Shown: positions 19,494 through 30,129, counted from the stretch's first letter. The stretch is 58,069 bases of DNA from Corallococcus carmarthensis (GCF_003611695.1 NZ_RAWE01000044.1:1-58069); one strand, 5' to 3'. A program made the numbers and translations. The notes: generated by a model not told the origin, from the letters alone.

Positions 19494-20405
19494 ATGACGC
19501 CATTCGCCCTCGTCGTCGGCAGTGCCAGTCCCCACCTCGGCCGCGCGCTCGCCCAGGCGTCCGGCACGGAGCCGGTGGGAGTGAAGCGGGAGCGCTTCCC
19601 GGATGGGGAACTGCACATCGAGGTGCCCCCCGAGGAGGTGCGAGGCCGCCGCGTCGTCGTCCTCCAGTCCTCCACCCCGCCCGTGGGGGAGAACCTGCTG
19701 GAGCTGCTCCTGCTCGCGGACGCGTGCTGGCGGGCGGGCGCGGCCTCGCTGGAGGCGGTGATTCCCTACGTGGGCTACGCGCGCCAGGACCGGCGGGCCC
19801 GGGCGGGCGAGCCCCTGGGCGGACGTCTGGTGGCCGACATGGTGTCCCATGGCCGCTTCTCCCGGGTGTTCACCGTGGACCTGCACAACCCGGCGTTGGA
19901 GGGCTGCTTCGGCGCCCCGCTGGAGCACCTGTCCGCGCTGCCGCTGCTGGCGGACGCGCTGCGCCCCCACGTCACCGACAAGACCGTGGTGGTGGCGCCG
20001 GACCTGGGCGCGGTGAAGCGGGCGGAGGCGCTGGCGAAGCTGCTCGGCCGCCCGTGGGCGGTGGTGCACAAGGCGCGGCTGAGCGGCAACGACGTGGAGA
20101 CGCTGGGCCTGCTGGGCCAGGTGCGCGGCATGCGCCCCATCCTGGTGGACGACATGGTGTCCACCGGCGGCACGCTGGCGGCGGCGGCGAAGGAGCTGAA
20201 GGGCGAAGGCTGCGTGGACGACTTCATCCTCGCCACCACGCACGCCCTGCTGGTGGGCCCCGCGCTGGAGCGCCTGCAGGGCGTGCCGGTGAAGCGGCTG
20301 GTCAGCACGGACAGTGTGGAGCCCCGCCTGGAGCTGCCCTTTCCCCACCAGGTGGTGACGCTGGCCCCGCTGCTCTTGCGCGCACTGCGGCCCGACGCGC
20401 GTTAG
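19494..20405 (+). CDS. prs: Ribose-phosphate pyrophosphokinase, short archaeal-like type
   Basis: This 303-residue enzyme would make PRPP from ribose 5-phosphate and ATP. Motifs are FPDGELHIEV (substrate loop), PYVGYARQDRR (ATP flexible loop), the metal-binding VDLHNP, APDLGAVKRAEALA, and the PRPP loop ILVDDMVSTGGTL. It lacks the N-terminal length and allosteric regions of classical bacterial Prs (about 315 residues) and resembles the shorter class seen in archaea and in some bacteria as a second copy. It is divergent from a phosphoribosyltransferase gene, which supports a PRPP-linked salvage role. The enoyl-CoA hydratase gene follows after 11 bp on the same strand. Confidence 0.92.
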   Translation: MTPFALVVGSASPHLGRALAQASGTEPVGVKRERFPDGELHIEVPPEEVRGRRVVVLQSSTPPVGENLLELLLLADACWRAGAASLEAVIPYVGYARQDRRARAGEPLGGRLVADMVSHGRFSRVFTVDLHNPALEGCFGAPLEHLSALPLLADALRPHVTDKTVVVAPDLGAVKRAEALAKLLGRPWAVVHKARLSGNDVETLGLLGQVRGMRPILVDDMVSTGGTLAAAAKELKGEGCVDDFILATTHALLVGPALERLQGVPVKRLVSTDSVEPRLELPFPHQVVTLAPLLLRALRPDAR

Positions 20406-20416
20406 TCTGCCCGGCC

Positions 20417-21169
20417 ATGTCCGACACGCTTCTGACGCAGCTCGACGCCGGGGTCTTCACCGTCACCTTCAACCGGCCGGAGAAGAAGAACGCCTTCACC
20501 CACGCCATGTACGAGGCCGCCACCGCCGCCCTCCTGGAGGCGGACCGCCGCGACGACGTCCGCGTGGTGCTCCTGTCCGGCGCGGGCGGCGCGTTCACGG
20601 CGGGCAACGACATTGGCGACTTCCTGGAGCACCCGCCCACGGGTGAGGACAGCGCGGTGTTCCAGTACCTGCGCGCCCTGGCTGGCCTCTCCAAGCCCGT
20701 GCTCGCGGCGGTGGAGGGCGCGGCGGTGGGAATCGGCACCACGATGCTCCTGCACTGCGACTACGTGGTGGCCGGGGAGAAGGCGCGCTTCAGCATGCCC
20801 TTCGTCAACCTGGGCCTGTGCGCGGAAGGCGCCAGCAGCCTGCTCTTGCCGCGCATGGCGGGCTTCGCGCTGGCGTCGGAGCTCTTGCTGTTCGGCGACC
20901 CGTTCGACGCGGCCACCGCGCTGCGCGCCGGCATCATCAACAAGGCCGTCCCCGAAGCGCAGCTGAAGGAGGTGGCCACCGAGCGCGCCCGCGCCCTGGC
21001 CCAGCGTCCCGCCCAGGCGCTGAAGGTGACCAAGGCGCTCATCCGCGGCCCCCTGCGCGAGCAGGTGGACGCCGCCCTCAAGCGCGAGGGCGCCGAGTTC
21101 GTCCAGCGCCTGGCCTCCGACGAGGCGAAGGAAGCCTTCATGTCCTTCATGTCGCGCGGCCGGAAGTAG
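20417..21169 (+). CDS. Enoyl-CoA hydratase/isomerase family protein
   Basis: This 250-residue crotonase-fold protein has oxyanion-hole regions FNRPEKKNAF and GAFTAGNDIGDF. The sequence EGAAVGIGTTMLLHCDYVV is followed by FVNLGLCAEGASSLLLPR. The first hydratase Glu is replaced by Phe (PFVNLG), while a single Glu remains in AEGASS, the layout of delta3-delta2-enoyl-CoA isomerases rather than true hydratases. I therefore favour isomerase activity in beta-oxidation of unsaturated acyl-CoAs. It is the second gene after the PRPP synthetase, ends before a strong hairpin, and is convergent with the M1 peptidase gene. Confidence 0.9.
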   Translation: MSDTLLTQLDAGVFTVTFNRPEKKNAFTHAMYEAATAALLEADRRDDVRVVLLSGAGGAFTAGNDIGDFLEHPPTGEDSAVFQYLRALAGLSKPVLAAVEGAAVGIGTTMLLHCDYVVAGEKARFSMPFVNLGLCAEGASSLLLPRMAGFALASELLLFGDPFDAATALRAGIINKAVPEAQLKEVATERARALAQRPAQALKVTKALIRGPLREQVDAALKREGAEFVQRLASDEAKEAFMSFMSRGRK

Positions 21170-21201
21170 TCCCCAGCCCCTTCGCGACGAAGGCCTCACC
21201 C

Positions 21202-21232
21202 CCGGGTCCGCGTGCATGTCACGCGGACCCGG
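21202..21232. terminator. Strong bidirectional hairpin between convergent genes
   Basis: CCGGGTCCGCGTG (21202-21214) and CACGCGGACCCGG (21220-21232) form a perfect 13-bp GC-rich stem with a five-base CATGT loop. It sits in the 78-bp gap between the two convergent stop codons, so it can serve both genes. No U-tract follows on either strand. Confidence 0.75.
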
Positions 21233-21247
21233 TGCCGCTTCAAGCGC

Positions 21248-24001
<2,754 letters not shown>

Positions 24002-24084
24002 GGCCGCGCAGTGTGGACCAGAGCAGCCTGCCAAGGTAGCGACGTGCGAGTGACGCGTGGCCTTGCTGTCAGGTCCTGTTCGCG

Positions 24085-25128
24085 ATGGAGTGCGCCGCCG
24101 TGTCCGCTCCCCTCTCCTCGCATCCGCTGCCATCGCAAACGAACACCCCTCCCGAGGGGAAGAAGCCGCCGGAGCACCTGCGCCGCATCATCGGTTCGCC
24201 GCCGGGCCCCATCGTGGCGTTCCTGACGCGTGGCGTCTGGGCGCTGCTCACCGCGCTGTCCCCTTCCGCGCGGGATGCGCTGGCGCGCTTCGTGGCGAGC
24301 CTGGCCTACACGCTGGGCATCCGCCGCAAGGTGGCGTTGGACAACCTGGCGCAGGCGATGCCGGAGAAGAGCGAGCAGGAGCGCCACGACATCGCGCGCG
24401 GCGCGTACCTCACCATGGCGCGCGTGGTGGTGGAGTCCCTGCCGTCCGGGGACCGCATGACGCCGGACTGGGACCAGCAGGGCATCGACGGCGAGGAGGC
24501 GTGGGCGGCGCTCAAGGCGCACGTGGCCACGGGCAAGGGCGCGCTGCTGGTGACGGCGCACTTCGGCAACTGGGAGCTGGTGGGCCAGATGCTGATCCGC
24601 TGGGGCGTGCCGCTCAACGCGCTGGTGCGTCCGCTCAAGGGCGCGCTGAACACGCGCATCGCGGTGAACCGGCTGGGCGCGGGCGCGGGGCTCATCTACC
24701 CGAAGGGCGCCATTCAAGAGATTACCGACGCGGTGAACCGGGGCGAGTCCGCGTACATGCTGCTGGACCAGGCGCTGCCCGCGAAGTCCGCGGTGTTCGT
24801 GCCGTTCTTCGGCCGGCTCGCGTCCACGACGCCCGCGATGGCGGTGGCCGCGGAGCGCACGGGCGTGCCGGTGTTCGTGGTGATGGGCGTGCGGCCCCCG
24901 GGCCCGGGCGCGCGCTACAAGCTGGAGGTGGAAGGCCCCATCCTCCCGCCACAGCCCGGCGAGTGCGCGGACCCCATCACCGAGCACACCGCGCGAGTGA
25001 CGGCGGCCCTGGAGCGCGCCATCCGCCGGCATCCGGAGCAGTGGCTGTGGCTGCACCGCCGCTGGAAGGTGCAGCCCCCGGCGGTCGTGACGGCGCCGTC
25101 GCCAGGCCTCACCGAAGGCCCCAAGTAG
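24085..25128 (+). CDS. LpxL/HtrB-like lipid A biosynthesis acyltransferase
   Basis: This 347-residue protein has one N-terminal hydrophobic segment (IVAFLTRGVWALLTAL), the NLAQAMPE start of the LpxL domain, the catalytic H-x4-E motif VTAHFGNWELVG (H159, E164), VRPLKGALNTRI, GAIQEITDAVNRGESAYMLLDQ, FFGRLASTTPAMA, and the terminal WLWLHRRWK. These enzymes add secondary acyl chains to lipid A from acyl-ACP at the inner membrane. The hydrophilic first 35 residues are poorly supported, and a GTG at 24100 is an alternative start. It is divergent from the aminopeptidase gene and ends four bases from the convergent alanine racemase stop. Confidence 0.92.
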   Translation: MECAAVSAPLSSHPLPSQTNTPPEGKKPPEHLRRIIGSPPGPIVAFLTRGVWALLTALSPSARDALARFVASLAYTLGIRRKVALDNLAQAMPEKSEQERHDIARGAYLTMARVVVESLPSGDRMTPDWDQQGIDGEEAWAALKAHVATGKGALLVTAHFGNWELVGQMLIRWGVPLNALVRPLKGALNTRIAVNRLGAGAGLIYPKGAIQEITDAVNRGESAYMLLDQALPAKSAVFVPFFGRLASTTPAMAVAAERTGVPVFVVMGVRPPGPGARYKLEVEGPILPPQPGECADPITEHTARVTAALERAIRRHPEQWLWLHRRWKVQPPAVVTAPSPGLTEGPK

Positions 25129-25132
25129 CGAG

Positions 25133-26350
25133 CTACTCCACCACCACGCGGCGCAGGTGCGCGCCCAGGCGTGTCACCAATTCGTAGTGGATGGTCTGCG
25201 CCCAGCCGGCCAGGGACTCGGCGGACACGGACTCCTCTCCGTCGCGTCCCAGGAGCGTGGCCGTCACGGGACGCTCGTCGGACGTGGCGCGCGTCACGTC
25301 CACCATCAGGTGGTTCATCATCACGCGGCCCAGCACCGCGCACCGCCGCCCGTTCACCAGCACGTGCGCCTTGCCGGACGCGAGGCGCGGGTAGCCGTCG
25401 TAGTAGCCCACCGGCAGCACCGCGAGGCGCGTGGGTTCCGGGCAGCGGTACGTGCAGCCGTAGCCCACGTAGGCGCCCGCCGGCAGCCACTTCACCACCT
25501 GGCTCTTGCACCGCCACGACAGCACCGGCTTGAGCACCGGCAGCTCGCCCAGCACCAGCCGCGCCGACAGCCGCGTCTCCGGTGAAGGCCACAGGCCGTA
25601 CAGCGAGATGCCCACCCGCGCCGCCTCGTAGCGCGCCCGGGGCAGCACCAGCGCCGCGGCGCTCGCGGCGATGTGCCGCTGCAACGGCTTCGCGGGCTTC
25701 AGCTGCGCGGTCAGGTGTCCCAGCGCCGTCTCGAACGCGTCCAGCTGCGCCAGCGCGTACCCCTGCTCCGTCACGTCCTCCGTGTTGGCGAAGTGGCTGA
25801 GCACGCCCACCGGCTCGAACACGTCCGGCGCGTCCGCCAGGAACTGTGTCTCGCGCGGGAGCTGATCCAACGTGAAGCCCTCGCGGCCCAGCCCCGTGTC
25901 GATGTGCACGTGCACGCGCAGGGGGCGCGTCAGCTTCGCCGCGCGCAAGGAAGGCACCGCGTCCGCCCAGGAGCGGTCCGCCACCACCACGTCGATGCCC
26001 TCGCGCGCCAGCACGACGGCCTCCTCCGGGGCCACCGCGCCCAGCACCACCACCTGCCGCGCGGGCAGCCCGTGCGCGGATTCGTGCGCGCGCACCGTGA
26101 GCGCGTCCTGCGGGGCGATGAAGTAGAGGACGTCCACGCCCGCGTGCACCAGGGGCAGCACCTGCTGAAGCCCGTGGCCGTAGGCGTTGCCCTTGAGCAC
26201 CGCGCCCAGCGCCCGGGGCGTGGGACCGGAGGACTCCAGCGCGCGGAACGCCGCCACGTTGTGCCTGATGTGGGACGCGCTCACCTCCAGCCACGAGGAG
26301 TACACCGCGTCACCGGGCCCGGCTCCGAGCCCCACACCGACTTGCTCCAC
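25133..26350 (-). CDS. alr: Alanine racemase
   Basis: This 405-residue PLP-dependent racemase interconverts L- and D-alanine for peptidoglycan. The PLP lysine is in GAVLKGNAYGHGLQ, the domain-ending ARVGISLYGLWPS and the second-domain YVGYGCTYRCPEPT (catalytic Tyr) followed by VLPVGYYDGYPR, NGRRCAVLGRVMMN and DVT are all present. The GTG at 26350 was chosen because GGAGGT ends six bases before it; an in-frame GTG six bases earlier is too close to that site. The Gly before Asn (LKGNAYGHG) is less usual than Ala-Asp and also occurs in some broad-specificity racemases, so substrate range is open. Confidence 0.93.
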   Translation of the reverse strand: MEQVGVGLGAGPGDAVYSSWLEVSASHIRHNVAAFRALESSGPTPRALGAVLKGNAYGHGLQQVLPLVHAGVDVLYFIAPQDALTVRAHESAHGLPARQVVVLGAVAPEEAVVLAREGIDVVVADRSWADAVPSLRAAKLTRPLRVHVHIDTGLGREGFTLDQLPRETQFLADAPDVFEPVGVLSHFANTEDVTEQGYALAQLDAFETALGHLTAQLKPAKPLQRHIAASAAALVLPRARYEAARVGISLYGLWPSPETRLSARLVLGELPVLKPVLSWRCKSQVVKWLPAGAYVGYGCTYRCPEPTRLAVLPVGYYDGYPRLASGKAHVLVNGRRCAVLGRVMMNHLMVDVTRATSDERPVTATLLGRDGEESVSAESLAGWAQTIHYELVTRLGAHLRRVVVE

Positions 26351-26415
26351 GTTCACACCTCCGCACCAGCCAACGTCCTCCCCGCCTCTACCAGCAAAGC
26401 GCAGGCCATGGGCGG

Positions 26416-26435
26416 CCGTGGCCGGAGGGCCACGG
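26416..26435. promoter_or_regulatory. Perfect inverted repeat in a divergent promoter region
   Basis: CCGTGGCC (26416-26423) and GGCCACGG (26428-26435) form an eight-base perfect dyad with a GGAG centre. It lies in the 270-bp divergent region between the alanine racemase (start 26350) and sigma-factor (start 26621) genes. It could be an operator or a transcript hairpin in the racemase leader; the sequence does not decide. Confidence 0.4.
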
Positions 26436-26620
26436 AGGGCCGGACGCCGGCTGGATGCCGCTCGGGCGGACGAGGGCGGACGGGGGCGCCCCACACGGCC
26501 AGGCGGGCGTGCGCGGGTGGACACGCGCGGCGTGGGAGCGTGTCCCGGGGGACACCTGACGGGTGGGAGTTCCGGCGCGACATGAAGGGTGACCCGGCGT
26601 CGCGACAGGGGCCGGTGGTA

Positions 26621-27529
26621 ATGTCCCCTATCGTGGCAGCCCCGGAATTGCCCCTAGCCCAGGCCTTCATGACCGCCCGAGGAAGGACGGAGCCCGCAGG
26701 CACCGTCCCCGCCCTCCAGGAGCGGCTGGCCCAGGCTCTGGATGCGGCCCGGCAATCCTGGCCGGGCATCCCGCTGGAGGGCCCGCGCTTCGCGGCGCAC
26801 CTGGCGCGGCTGGTGCCCGCGGACGGCCACGAGGAGGCCTGGGGCAAGCTGCACATGGCGGACGTGTACCTGGCGCGGGCGGCGGCGGACGGGCTGCCCG
26901 CGGCGCTGACCACGTTCGAGGAGCGCCTGATGCCGGAGGTGGACGCGGCGGTGGCGCGGCTGAAGCTGCCCCCGGCCGGGCTGGACGAGGTCCGTCAGGC
27001 GCTGCGGCAGCGGATGCTGGTGGGCAGCGCGGAGGCCCCGGCGCGGCTGGCGGCGTACCCCGGCACGGGGCCGCTGGCGGGCTGGGTGCGCGCGGCGGCG
27101 CTGTGGCTGGCCCTGGACTGGCAGCGGCAGCGCTCGGGGCAGGCGCAGTCGGAGGACGGCGACCTGTCCATGCTGGTGGCGCCAGGGGACGACCCGGAGC
27201 TGGCGTACCTCAAGCAGACCTACCGCGCGGAGTTCACCGCGTCGTTCCAGGCGGCGCTGGCGGCCCTGTCCGTGCGGCAGCGCAACTTCCTGCGGCTGAA
27301 GTACCTGGACGGGCTGGGCATCGACCAGCTGGGAGCGCTGTACGGCGTGCACCGCTCCACGGCGGCGCGGTGGGTGGTGGGCGCGCAGGAGGAGCTGCTG
27401 GATGGGACGCGGCAGCGGCTGACGGAGCGGCTGCGGCTGACGCGCTCGCAGCTGGACAGCGTGCTGCGGCTCATCTCCAGCCAGCTGGACGTGAGCCTCA
27501 GCCGGCTGTTGCGCACGAAGGCCGAGTAG
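26621..27529 (+). CDS. RNA polymerase sigma-70-like factor, Myxococcales-type
   Basis: This is a 302-residue protein. Residues 1-150 are an Ala/Leu/Arg-rich helical region (region 2-like, PLAGWVRAAALWLALDW). Region 4 follows: LKQTYRAEFTASFQAALAAL, then the HTH LRLKYLDGLGIDQLGALYG with recognition helix VHRSTAARWV, ending with an extended helical tail (RLRLTRSQLDSVLRL). This size and layout match the myxobacteria-specific sigma-70-like family I know as Sig-70_gmx1 (TIGR03001). Target promoters are unknown and no anti-sigma gene is adjacent. The ATG at 26621 is chosen over a longer open frame that runs antisense to the alanine racemase gene. Confidence 0.88.
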   Translation: MSPIVAAPELPLAQAFMTARGRTEPAGTVPALQERLAQALDAARQSWPGIPLEGPRFAAHLARLVPADGHEEAWGKLHMADVYLARAAADGLPAALTTFEERLMPEVDAAVARLKLPPAGLDEVRQALRQRMLVGSAEAPARLAAYPGTGPLAGWVRAAALWLALDWQRQRSGQAQSEDGDLSMLVAPGDDPELAYLKQTYRAEFTASFQAALAALSVRQRNFLRLKYLDGLGIDQLGALYGVHRSTAARWVVGAQEELLDGTRQRLTERLRLTRSQLDSVLRLISSQLDVSLSRLLRTKAE

Positions 27530-27618
27530 TAACGCGGCGCGCGAGGCCCCGTCCGCCCGCGAGGGCCCCGAGAAACCGGGCAGGGCATTCGTGGACAGTG
27601 CGTTAAAGAGTGGGGGAG

Positions 27619-28275
27619 ATGCGAACGCTCTTCATCGGAGATGTGCACGGCTGTTCCGCCGAGCTGGATGCGCTCCTGAAGGCGTGTGACTGGAAACCTG
27701 GCGACCGGGTGGTGCTGGTGGGCGACCTGGTGGCGAAGGGGCCGGACTCGGCGGGCGTGGTGCGGCGGGCGCGCGAGCACGGCTTCCAGGCGGTGAAGGG
27801 CAACCACGACGCGCACGTGCTGCGCTGGCACGGGGGCCACGCTTCGAAAGGCAAGAAGCTCAAGCCGGAGCACCGGCAGGTGCTGGACACGCTGACGGCC
27901 GCGGACTGGGCCTGGATGGAGAGGCTGCCCTCCTACCTGCGCCTCCCGGACCTGAACGCGCTGGCGGTGCACGCGGGGCTGGTGCCGGGGGTGCCGCTGA
28001 CGGAGCAGAAGGAGGAGTTCCTCTTCAACCTGCGCAGCATCGCGACGGACGGGACGCCGTCGAAGCGGCTGGAGGCCGGCGCGCCGTGGGGCAGCCTGTG
28101 GAAGGGCCCGGAGCTGGTCATCTTCGGCCACGACGCCATGCGCGGCCTGCAAAGGCATCCCTTCGCGGTGGGGCTGGACTCCGGCTGCGTCTACGGCGGC
28201 AAGCTCACCGCGTACGTCCTGCCGGAGGGGAAGTTCTACTCCGTGCCCGCGGCCCGCGCGTACATGTCGCTGTAG
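27619..28275 (+). CDS. ApaH/PrpE-like metallophosphoesterase
   Basis: This 218-residue phosphoesterase has all metal motifs: LFIGDVHGC, VLVGDLVAKGPDS, VKGNHDAHVLRWH, LAVHAGLVPGV, VIFGHDA and GLDSGCVYGGKL. These fit the ApaH/PrpE-like calcineurin superfamily, whose members hydrolyse Ap4A or act as Ser/Thr phosphatases. The ATG at 27619 was chosen because homologous proteins begin a few residues before FIGDVHG; a GTG at 27610 is in frame. It is separated from the sigma-factor gene by 89 bp on the same strand and is convergent with a small Tat-signal gene. Confidence 0.92.
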   Translation: MRTLFIGDVHGCSAELDALLKACDWKPGDRVVLVGDLVAKGPDSAGVVRRAREHGFQAVKGNHDAHVLRWHGGHASKGKKLKPEHRQVLDTLTAADWAWMERLPSYLRLPDLNALAVHAGLVPGVPLTEQKEEFLFNLRSIATDGTPSKRLEAGAPWGSLWKGPELVIFGHDAMRGLQRHPFAVGLDSGCVYGGKLTAYVLPEGKFYSVPAARAYMSL

Positions 28276-28303
28276 GCGCGGACCGGGCCACCGTGCGCCG
28301 CTT

Positions 28304-28555
28304 TCAGTACGGCAGCGCTTCGCCGCGCGCCTGGACGGAAGCCACCAGGTCCTGCCGCGCGGAGCCGTAGAGCCCCGCGTCCAGCACGCTCGCGCCGGTG
28401 TCCAGGAGCCACAGCTCCAGCGCGCCCGAGCCTCCGGACACCGCCGGTGCCGCACCGGCCACGCTGGCGGCGCCCAGGCCCATGGGCACCACGGCCGCGA
28501 CGGCGGTCAAACCCATCGCCTTGAGGAAGTTCCGGCGGTTCGAGTCTTCCGACAT
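28304..28555 (-). CDS. Small Tat-exported protein, unknown function
   Basis: This 83-residue protein begins MSEDSNRRNFLKAMGLTA, a twin-arginine signal (SNRRNFLK), and ends its leader in VAGAAPAVSG, leaving a mature peptide of about 45 residues (LELWLLDTGASVLDAG and QDLVASVQARGEALPY). AAGGAG lies eight bases before the ATG. I do not recognise it. It lies 41 bp after the FSGR lipoprotein gene on the same strand and is probably the last gene of a three-gene cassette. A Tat leader on such a small product suggests a folded or cofactor-bound partner, which is inference. Confidence 0.72.
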   Translation of the reverse strand: MSEDSNRRNFLKAMGLTAVAAVVPMGLGAASVAGAAPAVSGGSGALELWLLDTGASVLDAGLYGSARQDLVASVQARGEALPY

Positions 28556-28596
28556 GACACGCTCCTTCGCTTGAAAAGCCCCGCCCGTTCCGGGCT

Positions 28597-29067
28597 TCAG
28601 GGTTGAGCAGCCTGCACCTGTGACGCCACCGCCTTGAACAGCTCCGGATCCAGGTGCGCCCTGGACCCCAACAACAACCGCTCCTCCACCGCCCGCGGCG
28701 CGTCCTCGCGCAGCTGCGTGCGGCCGCCCGACACGAACTCCACGACGGCGCCGTGCACCGTGGCCCGGGCGCCATCCGCCCACGTCACCGTGAAGCCCCG
28801 GTAGCCCAGCCCCACGTCGGGCAGGGGCCGCGTTCCTTCCGGCAGCGCTTCCACCGCCTCGCGCAGGGCCCGTGACTCGTCGTCGGACAGCGCCCACGTG
28901 GGCGCCTCCCGGCCGCTGAAGACATCCACGCTCGCCCGTGCCGCTGACGCCATGGCCTTCTCCTCCGCGCCTGGCGCGTCCGCCGGAGCACTGCCCGTCG
29001 CGCAGGCCCAGGCTCCCAGAAGCCCCAGGCCCAACGCCAGCCACGCGCCTCGCAGTGACCGCTTCAT
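28597..29067 (-). CDS. FSGR-domain putative lipoprotein
   Basis: This 156-residue protein has a signal segment (LALGLGLLGAWAC) ending in a Cys, a weak lipobox. The mature protein is mostly one domain with SVDVFSGREAPTWALSDDE and GLGYRGFTVTW. The same two motifs, in the same order, open the neighbouring larger protein (LDIFSGRPNPRWALTERE and GLGYRGFIV), so the two genes share a domain. The start ATG overlaps the stop of that gene by four bases (ATGA), indicating translational coupling. Function unknown. Confidence 0.8.
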   Translation of the reverse strand: MKRSLRGAWLALGLGLLGAWACATGSAPADAPGAEEKAMASAARASVDVFSGREAPTWALSDDESRALREAVEALPEGTRPLPDVGLGYRGFTVTWADGARATVHGAVVEFVSGGRTQLREDAPRAVEERLLLGSRAHLDPELFKAVASQVQAAQP

Positions 29068-29885
29068 GACACCGTCACGTTGTAGCCGCGGTAGTAACCG
29101 CAGAACACCGTGTAGCCGCCGCGGTCGGCCGTCTCCGGGTTCAGGATGAGCTGGTTTGAGTTGTCGTAGTTGCGCGCCGCCGTCTGGCCCGGCTTGTGGC
29201 ACCAGTGGCTGTTCGCGCAGTAGCGATACCAGTGGTAGTCGTAGTTCGGCCAGATGACCAGACAGACATTGTAATTGGCGTCCGCCCGGCACGCCGTCAG
29301 CCATCCGTCCCGCACCGCCCCGCCGCCCACCGCCGCGCAGTCGATGCTGGCGTAGATGGCCCCCGACGCGCGCCCCGGCTGCGCGAAGGTGTTGGTGCGC
29401 AGGTTGCTCGCGAAGTTGTAGCAGTTGTTGTAGCGGAGGTTCGCGGCCCCGTTCCAGAAGCTGAAGTCCGTGTCGCTGGTGAGCGCCGCCGGGCTGCAGA
29501 GGGTCATCACGCCCTGCACGTCCAGGGACTGGAGGATGACGGACTCAGCCTCCGCCAGCACCGGACCCGGGTCGCGCAAATCCAACCGCGCGCCCTCCGC
29601 CGAGTGCAGCAGGAAGCGCGAGCTCTCCGCCGCCCCCGGCTGGAACGCGCCGCCCAGGCGCACCACCGGCGGCAATCCCAGCCGCTTCCAGTCATCCGCC
29701 ATGCCGGTGTCCTCGGCGCGCACGATGAAACCCCGGTAGCCCAGGCCACCCGTGTCGGCGTCCAGCGGCAGCAGCAGCGACGGGTCCGCGCGGATGCGCT
29801 CCGTCAGCTGCCGGGCCTCGCGCTCCGTCAACGCCCACCGCGGATTGGGACGCCCCGAGAAGATATCCAGCTCGACAGTCACCAT
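29064..29885 (-). CDS. FSGR-domain protein with cysteine-peptidase-like C-terminus
   Basis: This 273-residue protein has residues 1-60 as the FSGR domain (ELDIFSGRPNPRWALTE, GLGYRGFIV). Residues about 160-273 carry NNCYNFASNLRTNTFAQPG, then a run with two cysteines, YDYHWYRYCANSHWCHKPG and a C-terminal TVFCGYYRGYNV. The order Cys (NCYNFA) ... His (YHWYR) ... Asn/Asp (YDNSNQ) resembles papain-like/NlpC-type peptidases, and the HWYR...HKPG block is shared with a widespread family of uncharacterised bacterial proteins. Activity is inference. No signal peptide is seen. GAGGTG precedes the ATG at 29885. It is the first gene of a three-gene cassette. Confidence 0.82.
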   Translation of the reverse strand: MVTVELDIFSGRPNPRWALTEREARQLTERIRADPSLLLPLDADTGGLGYRGFIVRAEDTGMADDWKRLGLPPVVRLGGAFQPGAAESSRFLLHSAEGARLDLRDPGPVLAEAESVILQSLDVQGVMTLCSPAALTSDTDFSFWNGAANLRYNNCYNFASNLRTNTFAQPGRASGAIYASIDCAAVGGGAVRDGWLTACRADANYNVCLVIWPNYDYHWYRYCANSHWCHKPGQTAARNYDNSNQLILNPETADRGGYTVFCGYYRGYNVTVS

Positions 29886-30129
29886 GTGACACCTCTGGAG
29901 ACGCTCGCGAAACCACGGGCGGGCGCCAGGGAAGGCGGGAGGGATGTCTGTATGGGATACGACCAAAGCCTCTCAAGCGTCCATAGTGGAAATCCCTGTT
30001 TCCTAGAATTTACGCGATGACGCGATATAGCAATTAAGATGCTATTGAAGGATTGCAGGCGTGCTGGCCGCGGCCGCATGGGCGGCATGGCGATTCAAGT
30101 CCTTACTTCCCCATCGCTATGGTTCTTCC
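29886..30129. promoter_or_regulatory. AT-richer divergent intergenic region with a small dyad
   Basis: This 244-bp region separates the divergent FSGR cassette and a lipoprotein gene. It is noticeably less GC-rich than its surroundings around 29970-30050. ATAGCA (30027-30032) and TGCTAT (30040-30045) form a perfect six-base inverted repeat around an AT-rich loop. It probably holds promoters for both directions; no certain -35/-10 pair was assigned. Confidence 0.45.

Noticed and set aside
18048-20405. Very long plus-strand open frame across the archease/PRTase region into the PRPP synthetase
   Set aside because: Only the part from 19494 has a recognisable protein (PRPP synthetase); the upstream part is antisense to two real genes and is an artefact of high GC.
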